Source of the DNA: Cinclus cinclus
Lineage: Eukaryota; Chordata; Aves; Passeriformes; Cinclidae
Assembly (NCBI RefSeq): GCF_963662255.1
Contig: NW_026912178.1
Location: 1,736,001 to 1,800,000, forward strand
Length of the DNA stretch: 64,000 nt
Direction of reading: 5' to 3'
The notes below the pieces were generated by a model. The model was given only the letters and a program-made list of their open reading frames with translations, searched no databases and was not told where the DNA came from. A program made the translations under genes and the position numbers. Positions 11,651-24,464 of the stretch are shown here, in pieces; within the stretch, counting starts at the first letter, position 1, and each line of letters opens with the position of its first letter.

Positions 11651-13651
11651 AAGGAACCATTGTGACCCAATGCAGGCTAACAATCTAAGAATCCGTTTTG
11701 ACACCAGGGGGCTCAAAAGGACCACGGATGAACTGTGACAGCATGAGGACCTATAGAAGCAAGGATCTATTATGACACCATGAAGGCCAAGAATCAAATG
11801 ATTCATTGTGACATCAAGTGGCCTAAAAGGGCTTGGAATGCATTGTGACACCACAGAGGTTAAGAGAAGCAAGCAACCATTGTGACCCAAGGGAGGCTAA
11901 CAATCTAATGATCCCCTGTGACACCAGGGGTTGTAATAGGGCCAGGGATGAATTGTGAAAGCATGGAGCCCAAGAAAAACATGGAAACATTATGACACCA
12001 TAGAGGCCAAGACTCAAATGATTCATTGTAACACCAAGTGGCCTAAAAGGGCATGGGACGCATTGTGACACCACAGGGGTTAAGAGAAGCAAGGAACCAT
12101 TGTGACCCAATGTAGGCTAACAATCTAAGAATCCCTTTTGACACCAGGGGGCTCAAAAGGATCACGGATGAACTGTGACAGCATGAGGACCTATAGAAGC
12201 AAGGATCTATTATGACACCATGAAGGCCAAGAATCAAATGATTCATTGTGACATCAAGTGGCCTAAAAGGGCTTGGAATGCATTGTGACACCACAGAGGT
12301 TAAGAGAAGCAAGCAACCATTGTGACCCAAGGGAGGCTAACAATCTAATGATCCATTGTGACACCAGGGGTTGTAATAGGGCCAGGGATGAATTGTGAAA
12401 GCATGGGGCCCAAGAAAAACATGGAAACATTATGACACCATAGAGGCCAAGACTCAAATGATTCACTGTAACACCAAGTGGCCTAAAAGGGCATGGGATG
12501 CATTGTGACACCACAGAGGTTAAGAGAAGCAAGGAACCATTGTGACCCAATGCAGGCTAACTATCTAAGATTCCCTTTTGACACCAGGGGACGCAAAAGG
12601 ACCACAGATGAACTGTGACAGCATGGGGACCTATAGAAGCAAGGATCTATTATGACACCATGAAGGCCAAGAATCAAATGATTCATTGTGACATCAAGTG
12701 GCCTAAAAGGGCTTGGAATGCATTGTGACACCACAGAGGTTAAGAGAAGCAAGGAACCATTGTGACCCAATGTAGGCTAACAATCTAAGAATCCCTTTTG
12801 ACACCAGGGGGCTCAAAAGGACCACGGATGAACTGTGACAGCATGAGGACCTATAGAAGCAAGGATCTATTATGACACCATGAAGGCCAAGAATCAAATG
12901 ATTCATTGTGACATCAAGTGGCCTAAAAGGGCTTGGAATGCATTGTGACACCACAGAGGTTAAGAGAAGCAGGGAACCATTGTGACCCAAGGGAGGCTAA
13001 CAATCTAATGATCCCCTGTGACACCAGGGGTTGTTATAGGGCCAGGGATGAATTGTGAAAGCATGGGGCACAATAAATCATGGAAATATTATGACACCAT
13101 AGAGGCCAAAAATCAAATGATTCATTGTAACACCAAGTGGCCTAAAAGGGCATGGGATGCATTGTGACACCACAGAGGTTAAGAGAAGCAGGGAACCATT
13201 GTGACCCAATGCAGGCTAACAATCTAAGAATCCGTTTTGACACCAGGGGGCGCAAAAGGACCACGGATGAACTGTGACAGCATGGGGACCTATAGAAGCA
13301 AGGATTTATTATGACACCATGAAGGCCAAGAATCAAATGATTCATTGTGACATCAAGTGGCCTAAAAGGGCTTGGAATGCATTGTGACACCACAGAGGTT
13401 AAGAGAAGCAAGCAACCATTGTGACCCAAGGGAGGCTAACAATCTAATGATCCATTGTGACACCAGGGGTTGTAATAGGGCCAGGGATGAATTGTGAAAG
13501 CATGGAGCCCAAGAAAAACATGGAAACATTATGACACCATAGAGGCCAAGACTCAAATGATTCATTGTAACACCAAGTGGCCTAAAAGGGCATGGGACGC
13601 ATTGTGACACCACAGGGGTTAAGAGAAGCAAGGAACCATTGTGACCCAATG
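11651..13651. repeat. Long repeat, right copy (partner 1-2,001)
   Basis: Copy of the first 2 kb of the window, with matching private variants and the same order of alpha, beta and gamma units. It sits directly after the series of 1.3-3.5 kb HORs at about 3,051-11,640. Confidence 0.88.
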
Positions 13652-15120
13652 TAGGCTAACAATCTAAGAATCCCTTTTGACACCAGGGGGCTCAAAAGGA
13701 CCACGGATGAACTGTGACAGCATGGGGACCTATAGAAGCAAGGATCTATTATGACACCATGAAGGCCAAGAATCAAATGATTCATTGTGACATCAAGTGG
13801 CCTAAAAGGGCTTGGAATGCATTGTGACACCACAGAGGTTAAGAGAAGCAAGGAACCATTGTGACCCAAGGGAGGCTAACAATCTAATGATCCATTGTGA
13901 CACCAGGGGTTGTAAGAGGGCCAGGGATGAATTGTGAAAGCATGGGGACCAAGAAAAACATGGAAACATTATGACACCATAGAGGCCAAGACTCAAATGA
14001 TTCATTGTAACACCAAGTGGACTAAAAGGGCATGGGATGCATTGTGACACCACAGAGGTTAAGAGAAGCAAGGAACCATTGTGACCCAATGCAGGCTAAC
14101 TATCTAAGATTCCCTTTTGACACCAGGGGACGCAAAAGGACCACAGATGAACTGTGACAGCATGGGGACCTATAGAAGCAAGGATCTATTATGACACCAT
14201 GAAGGCCAAGAATCAAATGATTCATTGTGACATCAAGTGGCCTAAAAGGGCTTGGAATGCATTGTGACACCACAGAGGTTAAGAGAAGCAAGGAACCATT
14301 GTGACCCAATGTAGGCTAACAATCTAAGAATCCCTTTTGACACCAGGGGGCGCAAAAGGACCACGGATGAACTGTGACAGCATGGGGACCTATAGAAGCA
14401 AGGATTTATTATGACACCATGAAGGCCAAGAATCAAATGATTCATTGTGACATCAAGTGGCCTAAAAGGGCTTGGAATGCATTGTGACACCACAGAGGTT
14501 AAGAGAAGCAGGGAACCATTGTGACCCAAGGGAGGCTAACAATCTAATGATCCCCTGTGACACCAGGGGTTGTTATAGGGCCAGGGATGAATTGTGAAAG
14601 CATGGGGCACAATAAATCATGGAAATATTATGACACCATAGAGGCCAAGACTCAAATGATTCATTGTTACACCAAGTGGCCTAAAAGGGCATGGGATGCA
14701 TTGTGACACCACAGAGGTTAAGAGAAGCAGGGAACCATTGTGACCCAATGCAGGCTAACAATCTAAGAATCCCTTTTGACACCAGGGGGCGCAAAAGGAC
14801 CACGGATGAACTGTGACAGCATGGGGACCTATAGAAGCAAGGATCTATTATGACACCATGAAGGCCAAGAATCAAATGATTCATTGTGACATCAAGTGGC
14901 CTAAAAGGGCTTGGAATGCATTGTGACACCACAGAGGTTAAGAGAAGCAAGCAACCATTGTGACCCAAGGGAGGCTAACAATCTAATGATCCATTGTGAC
15001 ACCAGGGGTTGTAATAGGGCCAGGGATGAATTGTGAAAGCATGGAGCCCAAGAAAAACATGGAAACATTATGACACCATAGAGGCCAAGACTCAAATGAT
15101 TCATTGTAACACCAAGTGGC
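13582..15120. repeat. HOR unit of 1,539 bp (7 monomers), first copy
   Basis: The rare TGTAAGAGG variant at 13,911 recurs at 15,450 and the alpha, beta and gamma order is the same at an offset of 1,539 bp. The neighbouring GGACGCAAAAGGACCACAG variant follows in both. The unit equals 6 monomers of 220 plus one of 219. Confidence 0.78.
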
Positions 15121-15340
15121 CTAAAAGGGCATGGGACGCATTGTGACACCACAGGGGTTAAGAGAAGCAAGGAACCATTGTGACCCAATGCAGGCTAACA
15201 ATCTAAGAATCCCTTTTGACACCAGGGGGCTCAAAAGGACCACGGATGAACTGTGACAGCATGGGGACCTATAGAAGCAAGGATCTATTATGACACCATG
15301 AAGGCCAAGAATCAAATGATTCATTGTGACATCAAGTGGC

Positions 15341-16660
15341 CTAAAAGGGCTTGGAATGCATTGTGACACCACAGAGGTTAAGAGAAGCAAGGAACCATTG
15401 TGACCCAAGGGAGGCTAACAATCTAATGATCCATTGTGACACCAGGGGTTGTAAGAGGCCCAGGGATGAATTGTGAAAGCATGGGGACCAAGAAAAACAT
15501 GGAAACATTATGACACCATAGAGGCCAAGACTCAAATGATTCATTGTAACACCAAGTGGACTAAAAGGGCATGGGATGCATTGTGACACCACAGAGGTTA
15601 AGAGAAGCAAGGAACCATTGTGACCCAATGCAGGCTAACTATCTAAGATTCCCTTTTGACACCAGGGGACGCAAAAGGACCACAGATGAACTGTGACAGC
15701 ATGGGGACCTATAGAAGCAAGGATCTATTATGACACCATGAAGGCCAAGAATCAAATGATTCATTGTGACATCAAGTGGCCTAAAAGGGCTTGGAATGCA
15801 TTGTGACACCACAGAGGTTAAGAGAAGCAAGGAACCATTGTGACCCAATGTAGGCTAACAATCTAAGAATCCCTTTTGACACCAGGGGGCTCAAAAGGAC
15901 CACGGATGAACTGTGACAGCATGAGGACCTATAGAAGCAAGGATCTATTATGACACCATGAAGGCCAAGAATCAAATGATTCATTGGGACATCAAGTGGC
16001 CTAAAAGGGCTTGGAATGCATTGTGACACCACAGAGGTTAAGAGAAGCAAGCAACCATTGTGACCCAAGGGAGGCTAACAATCTAATGATCCATTGTGAC
16101 ACCAGGGGTTGTAATAGGGCCAGGGATGAATTGTGAAAGCATGGAGCCCAAGAAAAACATGGAAACATTATGACACCATAGAGGCCAAGACTCAAATGAT
16201 TCATTGTTACACCAAGTGGCCTAAAAGGGCATGGGATGCATTGTGACACCACAGAGGTTAAGAGAAGCAGGGAACCATTGTGACCCAATGCAGGCTAACA
16301 ATCTAAGAATCCGTTTTGACACCAGGGGGCGCAAAAGGACCACGGATGAACTGTGACAGCATGGGGACCTATAGAAGCAAGGATCTATTATGACACCATG
16401 AAGGCCAAGAATCAAATGATTCATTGGGACATCAAGTGGCCTAAAAGGGCTTGGAATGCATTGTGACACCACAGAGGTTAAGAGAAGCAAGCAACCATTG
16501 TGACCCAAGGGAGGCTAACAATCTAATGATCCATTGTGACACCAGGGGTTGTAATAGGGCCAGGGATGAATTGTGAAAGCATGGAGCCCAAGAAAAACAT
16601 GGAAACATTATGACACCATAGAGGCCAAGACTCAAATGATTCATTGTTACACCAAGTGGC
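15341..16660. repeat. Block repeated at 18,419-19,738 (offset 3,078 bp)
   Basis: TGTAAGAGG at 15,450 reappears at 18,528, with the same following series of monomers (beta with AGGGGACCAAG, alpha with GGACGC, alpha with CATTGGGAC). 3,078 bp equals 14 monomers, two of them 219 bp. Confidence 0.75.
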
Positions 16661-17079
16661 CTAAAAGGCATGGGATGCATTGTGACACCACAGAGGTTAA
16701 GAGAAGCAGGGAACCATTGTGACCCAATGCAGGCTAACAATCTAAGAATCCGTTTTGACACCAGGGGGCGCAAAAGGACCACGGATGAACTGTGACAGCA
16801 TGGGGACCTATAGAAGCAAGGATCTATTATGACACCATGAAGGCCAAGAATCAAATGATTCATTGGGACATCAAGTGGCCTAAAAGGGCTTGGAATGCAT
16901 TGTGACACCACAGAGGTTAAGAGAAGCAAGCAACCATTGTGACCCAAGGGAGGCTAACAATCTAATGATCCATTGTGACACCAGGGGTTGTAATAGGGCC
17001 AGGGATGAATTGTGAAAGCATGGAGCCCAAGAAAAACATGGAAACATTATGACACCATAGAGGCCAAGACTCAAATGAT
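16201..17079. repeat. Local tandem duplication of one alpha/beta dimer
   Basis: The two halves (16,201-16,640 and 16,641-17,079) carry the same variants: CATTGTTACACC, ATCCGTTTTG, GGGGGCGC and CATTGGGACATC. The second differs by loss of one G in CTAAAAGGCATGGG at 16,661, which makes the monomer 16,460-16,678 only 219 bp long. The extra dimer accounts exactly for the shift between the 3,078 and 2,639 bp offsets. Confidence 0.82.
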
Positions 17080-18418
17080 TCATTGTAACACCAAGTGGCC
17101 TAAAAGGTCATGGGACGCATTGTGACACCACAGGGGTTAAGAGAAGCAGGGAACCATTGTGACCCAATGCAGGCTAACAATCTAAGAATCCGTTTTGACA
17201 CCAGGGGGCTCAAAAGGACCACGGATGAACTGTGACAGCATGGGGACCTATAGAAGCAAGGATCTATTATGACACCATGAAGGCCAAGAATCAAATGATT
17301 CATTGTGACATCAAGTGGCCTAAAAGGGCTTGGAATGCATTGTGACACCACAGAGGTTAAGAGAAGCAAGCAACCATTGTGACCCAAGGGAGGCTAACAA
17401 TCTAATGATCCATTGTGACACCAGGGGTTGTAATAGGGCCAGGGATGAATTGTGAAAGCATGGAGCCCAAGAAAAACATGGAAACATTATGACACCATAG
17501 AGGCCAAGACTCAAATGATTCATTGTAACACCAAGTGGCCTAAAAGGTCATGGGACGCATTGTGACACCACAGAGGTTAAGAGAAGCAAGGAACCATTGT
17601 GACCCAATGCAGGCTAACAATCTAAGAATCCCTTTTGACACCAGGGGGCTCAAAAGGACCACGGATGAACTGTGACAGCATGGGGACCTATAGAAGCAAG
17701 GATCTATTATGACACCATGAAGGCCAAGAATCAAATGATTCATTGTGACATCAAGTGGCCTAAAAGGGCTTGGAATGCATTGTGACACCACAGAGGTTAA
17801 GAGAAGCAAGGAACCATTGTGACCCAAGGGAGGCTAACAATCTAATGATCCATTGTGACACCAGGGTTTGTAATAGGGCCAGGGATGAATTGTGAAAGCA
17901 TGGGGCCCAAGAAAAACATGGAAACATTATGACACCATAGAGGCCAAGACTCAAATGATTCATTGTAACACCAAGTGGCCTAAAAGGGCATGGGATGCAT
18001 TGTGACACCACAGAGGTTAAGAGAAGCAAGGAACCATTGTGACCCAATGGTGGCTAACAATCCAAGAATCCCTTTTGACACCAGGGGGCGCAAAAGGACC
18101 ACGGATGAACTGTGACAGCATGGGGACCTATAGAAGCAAGGATTTATTATGACACCATGAAGGCCAAGAATCAAATGATTCATTGTGACATCAAGTGGCC
18201 TAAAAGGGCTTGGAATGCATTGTGACACCACAGAGGTTAAGAGAAGCAGGGAACCATTGTGACCCAAGGGAGGCTAACAATCTAATGATCCCCTGTGACA
18301 CCAGGGGTTGTTATAGGGCCAGGGATGAATTGTGAAAGCATGGGGCACAATAAATCATGGAAATATTATGACACCATAGAGGCCAAGACTCAAATGATTC
18401 ATTGTTACACCAAGTGGC

Positions 18419-19738
18419 CTAAAAGGGCATGGGATGCATTGTGACACCACAGAGGTTAAGAGAAGCAAGGAACCATTGTGACCCAAGGGAGGCTAACAAT
18501 CTAATGATCCATTGTGACACCAGGGGTTGTAAGAGGGCCAGGGATGAATTGTGAAAGCATGGGGACCAAGAAAAACATGGAAACATTATGACACCATAGA
18601 GGCCAAGACTCAAATGATTCATTGTAACACCAAGTGGACTAAAAGGGCATGGGATGCATTGTGACACCACAGAGGTTAAGAGAAGCAAGGAACCATTGTG
18701 ACCCAATGCAGGCTAACTATCTAAGATTCCCTTTTGACACCAGGGGACGCAAAAGGACCACAGATGAACTGTGACAGCATGGGGACCTATAGAAGCAAGG
18801 ATCTATTATGACACCATGAAGGCCAAGAATCAAATGATTCATTGTGACATCAAGTGGCCTAAAAGGGCTTGGAATGCATTGTGACACCACAGAGGTTAAG
18901 AGAAGCAAGGAACCATTGTGACCCAATGTAGGCTAACAATCTAAGAATCCCTTTTGACACCAGGGGGCTCAAAAGGACCACGGATGAACTGTGACAGCAT
19001 GAGGACCTATAGAAGCAAGGATCTATTATGACACCATGAAGGCCAAGAATCAAATGATTCATTGGGACATCAAGTGGCCTAAAAGGGCTTGGAATGCATT
19101 GTGACACCACAGAGGTTAAGAGAAGCAAGCAACCATTGTGACCCAAGGGAGGCTAACAATCTAATGATCCATTGTGACACCAGGGGTTGTAATAGGGCCA
19201 GGGATGAATTGTGAAAGCATGGAGCCCAAGAAAAACATGGAAACATTATGACACCATAGAGGCCAAGACTCAAATGATTCATTGTTACACCAAGTGGCCT
19301 AAAAGGGCATGGGATGCATTGTGACACCACAGAGGTTAAGAGAAGCAGGGAACCATTGTGACCCAATGCAGGCTAACAATCTAAGAATCCGTTTTGACAC
19401 CAGGGGGCGCAAAAGGACCACGGATGAACTGTGACAGCATGGGGACCTATAGAAGCAAGGATCTATTATGACACCATGAAGGCCAAGAATCAAATGATTC
19501 ATTGGGACATCAAGTGGCCTAAAAGGGCTTGGAATGCATTGTGACACCACAGAGGTTAAGAGAAGCAAGCAACCATTGTGACCCAAGGGAGGCTAACAAT
19601 CTAATGATCCATTGTGACACCAGGGGTTGTAATAGGGCCAGGGATGAATTGTGAAAGCATGGAGCCCAAGAAAAACATGGAAACATTATGACACCATAGA
19701 GGCCAAGACTCAAATGATTCATTGTAACACCAAGTGGC
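18419..19738. repeat. Second copy of the 15,341-16,660 block
   Basis: Matches at an offset of 3,078 bp. To its right the matching offset drops to 2,639 bp (17,100 to 19,739, 17,540 to 20,179, 17,980 to 20,619). The difference of 439 bp is one extra alpha/beta dimer present at 16,201-17,079 and absent here. Confidence 0.75.
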
Positions 19739-22706
19739 CTAAAAGGTCATGGGACGCATTGTGACACCACAGGGGTTAAGAGAAGCAGGGAACCATTGTG
19801 ACCCAATGCAGGCTAACAATCTAAGAATCCGTTTTGACACCAGGGGGCGCAAAAGGACCACGGATGAACTGTGACAGCATGGGGACCTATAGAAGCAAGG
19901 ATCTATTATGACACCATGAAGGCCAAGAATCAAATGATTCATTGGGACATCAAGTGGCCTAAAAGGGCTTGGAATGCATTGTGACACCACAGAGGTTAAG
20001 AGAAGCAAGCAACCATTGTGACCCAAGGGAGGCTAACAATCTAATGATCCATTGTGACACCAGGGGTTGTAATAGGGCCAGGGATGAATTGTGAAAGCAT
20101 GGAGCCCAAGAAAAACATGGAAACATTATGACACCATAGAGGCCAAGACTCAAATGATTCATTGTAACACCAAGTGGCCTAAAAGGTCATGGGACGCATT
20201 GTGACACCACAGGGGTTAAGAGAAGCAAGGAACCATTGTGACCCAATGCAGGCTAACAATCTAAGAATCCCTTTTGACACCAGGGGGCTCAAAAGGACCA
20301 CGGATGAACTGTGACAGCATGGGGACCTATAGAAGCAAGGATCTATTATGACACCATGAAGGCCAAGAATCAAATGATTCATTGTGACATCAAGTGGCCT
20401 AAAAGGGCTTGGAATGCATTGTGACACCACAGAGGTTAAGAGAAGCAAGGAACCATTGTGACCCAAGGGAGGCTAACAATCTAATGATCCATTGTGACAC
20501 CAGGGGTTGTAATAGGGCCAGGGATGAATTGTGAAAGCATGGGGCCCAAGAAAAACATGGAAACATTATGACACCATAGAGGCCAAGACTCAAATGATTC
20601 ATTGTAACACCAAGTGGCCTAAAAGGGCATGGGATGCATTGTGACACCACAGAGGTTAAGAGAAGCAAGGAACCATTGTGACCCAATGGAGGCTAACAAT
20701 CCAAGAATCCCTTTTGACACCAGGGGGCGCAAAAGGACCACGGATGAACTGTGACAGCATGGGGACCTATAGAAGCAAGGATTTATTATGACACCATGAA
20801 GGCCAAGAATCAAATGATTCATTGTGACATCAAGTGGCCTAAAAGGGCTTGGAATGCATTGTGACACCACAGAGGTTAAGAGAAGCAGGGAACCATTGTG
20901 ACCCAAGGGAGGCTAACAATCTAATGATCCCCTGTGACACCAGGGGTTGTTATAGGGCCAGGGATGAATTGTGAAAGCATGGGGCACAATAAATCATGGA
21001 AATATTATGACACCATAGAGGCCAAGACTCAAATGATTCATTGTTACACCAAGTGGCATAAAAGGGCATGGGATGCATTGTGACACCACAGAGGTTAAGA
21101 GAAGCAGGGAACCATTGTGACCCATTGCAGGCTAACAATCTAAGATTCCCTTTTGACACCAGGGGGCGCAAAAGGACCACGGATGAACTGTGACAGCATG
21201 GGGACCTATAGAAGCAAGGATCTATTATGACACCATGAAGGCCAAGAATCAAATGATTCATTGTGACATCAAGTGGCCTAAAAGGGCTTGGAATGCATTG
21301 TGACACCACAGAGGTTAAGAGAAGCAAGCAACCATTGTGACCCAAGGGAGGCTAACAATCTAATGATCCATTGTGACACCAGGGGTTGTAATAGGGCCAG
21401 GGATGAATTGTGAAAGCATGGAGCCCAAGAAAAACATGGAAACATTATGACACCATAGAGGCCAAGACTCAAATGATTCATTGTAACACCAAGTGGCCTA
21501 AAAGGTCATGGGACGCATTGTGACACCACAGGGGTTAAGAGAAGCAAGGAACCATTGTGACCCAATGCAGGCTAACAATCTAAGAATCCCTTTTGACACC
21601 AGGGGGCTCAAAAGGACCACGGATGAACTGTGACAGCATGGGGACCTATAGAAGCAAGGATCTATTATGACACCATGAAGGCCAAGAATCAAATGATTCA
21701 TTGTGACATCAAGTGGCCCAAAAGGGCTTGGAATGCATTGTGACACCACAGAGGTTAAGAGAAGCAAGGAACCATTGTGACCCAAGGGAGGCTAACAATC
21801 TAATGATCCCCAGTGACACCAGGGGTTGTAATAGGGCCAGGGATGAATTGTGAAAGCATGGAGCCCAAGAAAAACATGGAAACATTATGACACCATAGAG
21901 GCCAAGACTCAAATGATTCATTGTAACACCAAGTGGCCTAAAAGGGCATGGGACGCATTGTGACACCACAGGGGTTAAGAGAAGCAAGGAACCATTGTGA
22001 CCCAATGTAGGCTAACAATCTAAGAATCCGTTTTGACACCAGGGGGCGCAAAAGGACCACGGATGAACTGTGACAGCATGAGGACCTATAGAAGCAAGGA
22101 TCTATTATGACACCATGAAGGCCAAGAATCAAATGATTCATTGTGACATCAAGTGGCCTAAAAGGGCTTGGAATGCATTGTGACACCACAGAGGTTAAGA
22201 GAAGCAAGCAACCATTGTGACCCAAGGGAGACTAACAATCTAATGATCCATTGTGACACCAGGGTTTGTAATAGGGCCAGGGATGAATTGTGAAAGCATG
22301 GAGCCCAAGAAAAACATGGAAACATTATGACACCATAGAGGCCAAGACTCAAATGATTCATTGTAACACCAAGTGGCCAAAAAGTGCATGGGACGCATTG
22401 TGACACCACAGGGGTTAAGAGAAGCAAGGAACCATTGTGACCCAATGCAGGCTAACAATCTAAGAATCCCTTTTGACACCAGGGGGCTCAAAAGGACCAC
22501 GGATGAACTGTGACAGCATGGGGACCTATAGAAGCAAGGATCTATTATGACACCATGAAGGCCAAGAATCAAATGATTCATTGTGACATCAAGTGGCCTA
22601 AAAGGGCTTGGAATGCATTGTGACACCACAGAGGTTAAGAGAAGCAAGAAACCATTGTGACCCAATGCAGGCTAACAATCTAATGATCCCTTGTGGCACC
22701 AGGGGG

Positions 22707-22714
22707 TATAAAAA
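22707..22714 (+). promoter_or_regulatory. TATA-box-like motif in sub-repeat 3 (unproven)
   Basis: The sequence reads GGGGGTATAAAAAGGGCC, a match to the eukaryotic TATA-box core on a GC-rich flank. It recurs in about eleven domain B monomers. Only the motif is visible. A role in satellite transcription is speculation, and a chance origin from substitutions in a purine-rich sub-repeat is just as likely. Confidence 0.2.
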
Positions 22715-22837
22715 GGGCCAGGGATGGATTGTTGTAGCACGGGGACCAATAGAAACAAGGATCTCTTATGCCACCATGGAGGCCAACCATCAAATGATTC
22801 ATTGTGACATCAAGTGGCCTAAAAGGGCATGGGATGC

Positions 22838-22874
22838 ATTGTGACACCACAGGGGTTAAGAGAAGCAAGGCACT
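22838..22874. repeat. 37 bp sub-repeat 1 of the hexameric monomer
   Basis: Begins ATTGTGACACCACAG and continues with the purine-rich GTTAAGAGAAGCAAGG. It shares the ATTGTGACAC start and the AAGCAAGG tract with other sub-repeats, notably sub-repeat 4 (AACAAGG). Length is 37 bp. Confidence 0.85.
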
Positions 22875-22911
22875 ATTGTGACCCAATGCAGGCTAACAAT
22901 CTAATGATCCC
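22875..22911. repeat. 37 bp sub-repeat 2 of the hexameric monomer
   Basis: Begins ATTGTGACCCAATGCAGGC and ends CTAATGATCCC. The opening block aligns with sub-repeats 1, 3, 4 and 6. In many beta monomers this unit is 36 bp because the boundary base moves to sub-repeat 3. Confidence 0.85.
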
Positions 22912-22947
22912 TTGTGACACCAGGGGTTGTGATAGGGCGAGGGATGA
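22912..22947. repeat. 36 bp sub-repeat 3 of the hexameric monomer
   Basis: Begins TTGTGACACCAGGGG and ends AGGGATGA. Together with the end of sub-repeat 2 it forms an inverted repeat around the TGACAC core. This is the most variable sub-repeat and the one that separates monomer types (CTCAAAAGG, TTGTAATAGG, TATAAAAAGG). Confidence 0.85.
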
Positions 22948-22984
22948 ATTGTGACAGCATGGGGCCCCAGAGAAACAAGGAGCG
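22948..22984. repeat. 37 bp sub-repeat 4 of the hexameric monomer
   Basis: Begins ATTGTGACAGCATGGGG and ends GAAACAAGGAGCG. This is the second diagnostic sub-repeat: CTATAGAAGCAAGG (alpha), AAGAAAAACATGG (beta), AATAAATCATGG (gamma), CAATAGAAACAAGG (domain B). Confidence 0.85.
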
Positions 22985-23020
22985 ATTATGACACCATCGA
23001 GGCCAAGAATCAAATGATTC
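22985..23020. repeat. 36 bp sub-repeat 5 of the hexameric monomer
   Basis: Begins ATTATGACACCATCGAGG and ends with the 14 bp dyad GAATCAAATGATTC. The ATTATGAC start (A for G in the core) is conserved in nearly all monomers, so it predates the spread of the hexamer. TATGCCACC is a common variant in domain B. Confidence 0.85.
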
Positions 23021-23057
23021 ATTGTGACATCAAGTGGCCTAAAAGGGCATGGGATGC
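23021..23057. repeat. 37 bp sub-repeat 6 of the hexameric monomer
   Basis: Begins ATTGTGACATCAAGTGG and ends GGGCATGGGATGC. Alpha units keep TGTGACATC and mostly end GGCTTGGAATGC; beta units read TGTAACACC and end GGCATGGGAYGC. Confidence 0.85.
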
Positions 23058-24449
23058 ATTGTGACACCACAGAGGTTAAGAGAAGCAAGGCACCATTGTG
23101 ACCCAATGCAGGCTAACAATCTAATGATCCCTTGTGACACCAGGGTTTGTAAAAGGCCCAGGGATGGAATGTTACAGCACGGGGACCAATAGAAGCAAGG
23201 ATCTATTATGCCACCATGGAGGCCAAGAATCAAATGATTCATTGTAAAATGAAGTGGCCAAAAAGTGCATGGGATGCATTGTGACACCACAGGGGTTAAG
23301 AGAAGCAAGGAACCATTGTGACCCAATGGAGGCTATCAATCTAATGACCCCTTGTGGCACCAGGGGTTATAAAAAGGGCTAGGGATGGATTGTTGTAGCA
23401 CGGGGACAAATAGAAGCAAGGATCTATTATGCCACCATGGAGGCCAACCATCAAATGATTCATTGTGACATCAAGTGGCCTAAAAGGGCATGGGATGCAT
23501 TGTGACACCACAGGGCTTAAGAGAAGCAAGGCACTATTGTGACCCAATGCAGGCTAACAATCTAATGATCCCCTGTGGCAGCAGGGGTTGTAAAAGGGGC
23601 AGGGATGAATTGTGAAAGCATGGGGCCCAATAAAGACATGGAAATATTATGACACCATAGAGGCCAAGAATCAAGTGATTCATTGTGACATCAAGTGGCC
23701 TAAAAGGGCATGGGATGCATTGTGACACCACAGAGGTTAAGAGAAGCAAGGAACCATTGTTACCCAAGGGAGGCTAACAATCTAATGATCCATTGTGACA
23801 CCAGGGGTTGTAATAGGGCCAGGGATGAATTGTGAAATATGGGGCCCAATAGAAGCAAAGATCTATTATGCCACCATGGAGGCCAAGAATCAAATGATTC
23901 ATTGTGACACCAAGTGGCCTAAAAGGGCATGGGATGCATTTTGACACCACAGAGGTTAAGAGAAGCAAGGAACCATTGTTACCCAAGGGAGGCTAACAAT
24001 CTAATGATCCCATGTGTCACCAGGGGTTGTAATAGGGCCAGGGATGAATTGTGACAGCATGGGGCCCAATAGAAACAAGGAGCGATTATGACACCATGGA
24101 GGCCAAGAATCAAATGATTCATTGTGACATCAAGTGGCCTAAAAGGGCATGGGATGCATTGTGACACCACAGGGGTTAAGAGAAGCAAGGAACCATTGTG
24201 ACCCAATGCAGGCTAACAATCTAATGATCCCTTGTGGCACCAGGGGGTATAAAATGGCCAGTGATGGATTGTTGCAGCACGGGGACCAATAGAAGCAAGG
24301 ATCTATTATGCCACCATGGAGGCCAAGAATCAAATGATTCATTGCGAAATGAAGTGGCCTAAAAGGGCATGGGATGCATTTTGACACCACAGTTGCTACG
24401 AGAATCAAGGAACCATTGTGACCCAATGCAGGCTAACAATCTAATGATC

Positions 24450-24464
24450 CCTTGTCACACAAGG
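24450..24464. repeat. Inverted repeat CCTTGT-CAC-ACAAGG in domain B
   Basis: Six-base arms flank a 3 bp loop at the same monomer position as the CCCCTG/CAGGGG dyad. Relative to the common form CTTGTGACACCAGGGG, several bases change together and yield a perfect stem. Other copies lie at 25,329-25,343, 26,869-26,883 and 30,172-30,186, and in the duplicated block near 33,476. Confidence 0.8.

Larger units (their letters stand above)
1..22616. repeat. Domain A: alternating alpha/beta monomers with higher-order repeats
   Basis: This domain alternates two monomer types. Alpha has CTATAGAAGCAAGGATC in its fourth sub-repeat and ends GGCTTGGAATGC. Beta has AAGAAAAACATGGAAAC in its fourth sub-repeat and ends GGCATGGGACGC or GGCATGGGATGC. 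Two 219 bp types break the alternation at intervals: gamma (AATAAATCATGGAAAT) and delta (CCCAAAAAAACATGG). Private variants recur at fixed distances (1,319, 1,539, 2,197, 2,639, 3,078, 3,517 and 11,650 bp), each close to a whole number of monomers. This is the signature of higher-order repeats spread by unequal exchange. The right edge is set at the monomer starting at 22,617, where the sub-repeat 3 sequence switches to the domain B form. Confidence 0.9.
22838..23057. repeat. Representative domain B monomer (220 bp) with clear six-fold sub-structure
   Basis: This copy shows the internal hexamer plainly: each sub-repeat starts with ATTGTGAC, TTGTGAC or ATTATGAC. It carries CAATCTAATGATCCC, then GGGGTTGTGATAGGGCG in sub-repeat 3, GAAACAAGGAGCG in sub-repeat 4 and GGGCATGGGATGC at the end. 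The following monomer begins at 23,058. Confidence 0.9.

Noticed and set aside
16441..16947. Minus-strand frame of 168 codons
   Set aside because: Two copies of the usual 95-codon frame are joined by the 1 bp deletion at 16,661; the product is just the satellite translated across a 219 bp monomer.
22608..22844. Plus-strand frame of 78 codons at the A/B junction
   Set aside because: A similar frame recurs at 27,668-27,904 with the TATA-type monomer; it is repeat-derived.
22838..23057. CRISPR-like spacing of ~37 bp repeats
   Set aside because: The units abut with no unique spacers, are diverged along their whole length, and recur as a fixed hexamer; no cas genes are present.
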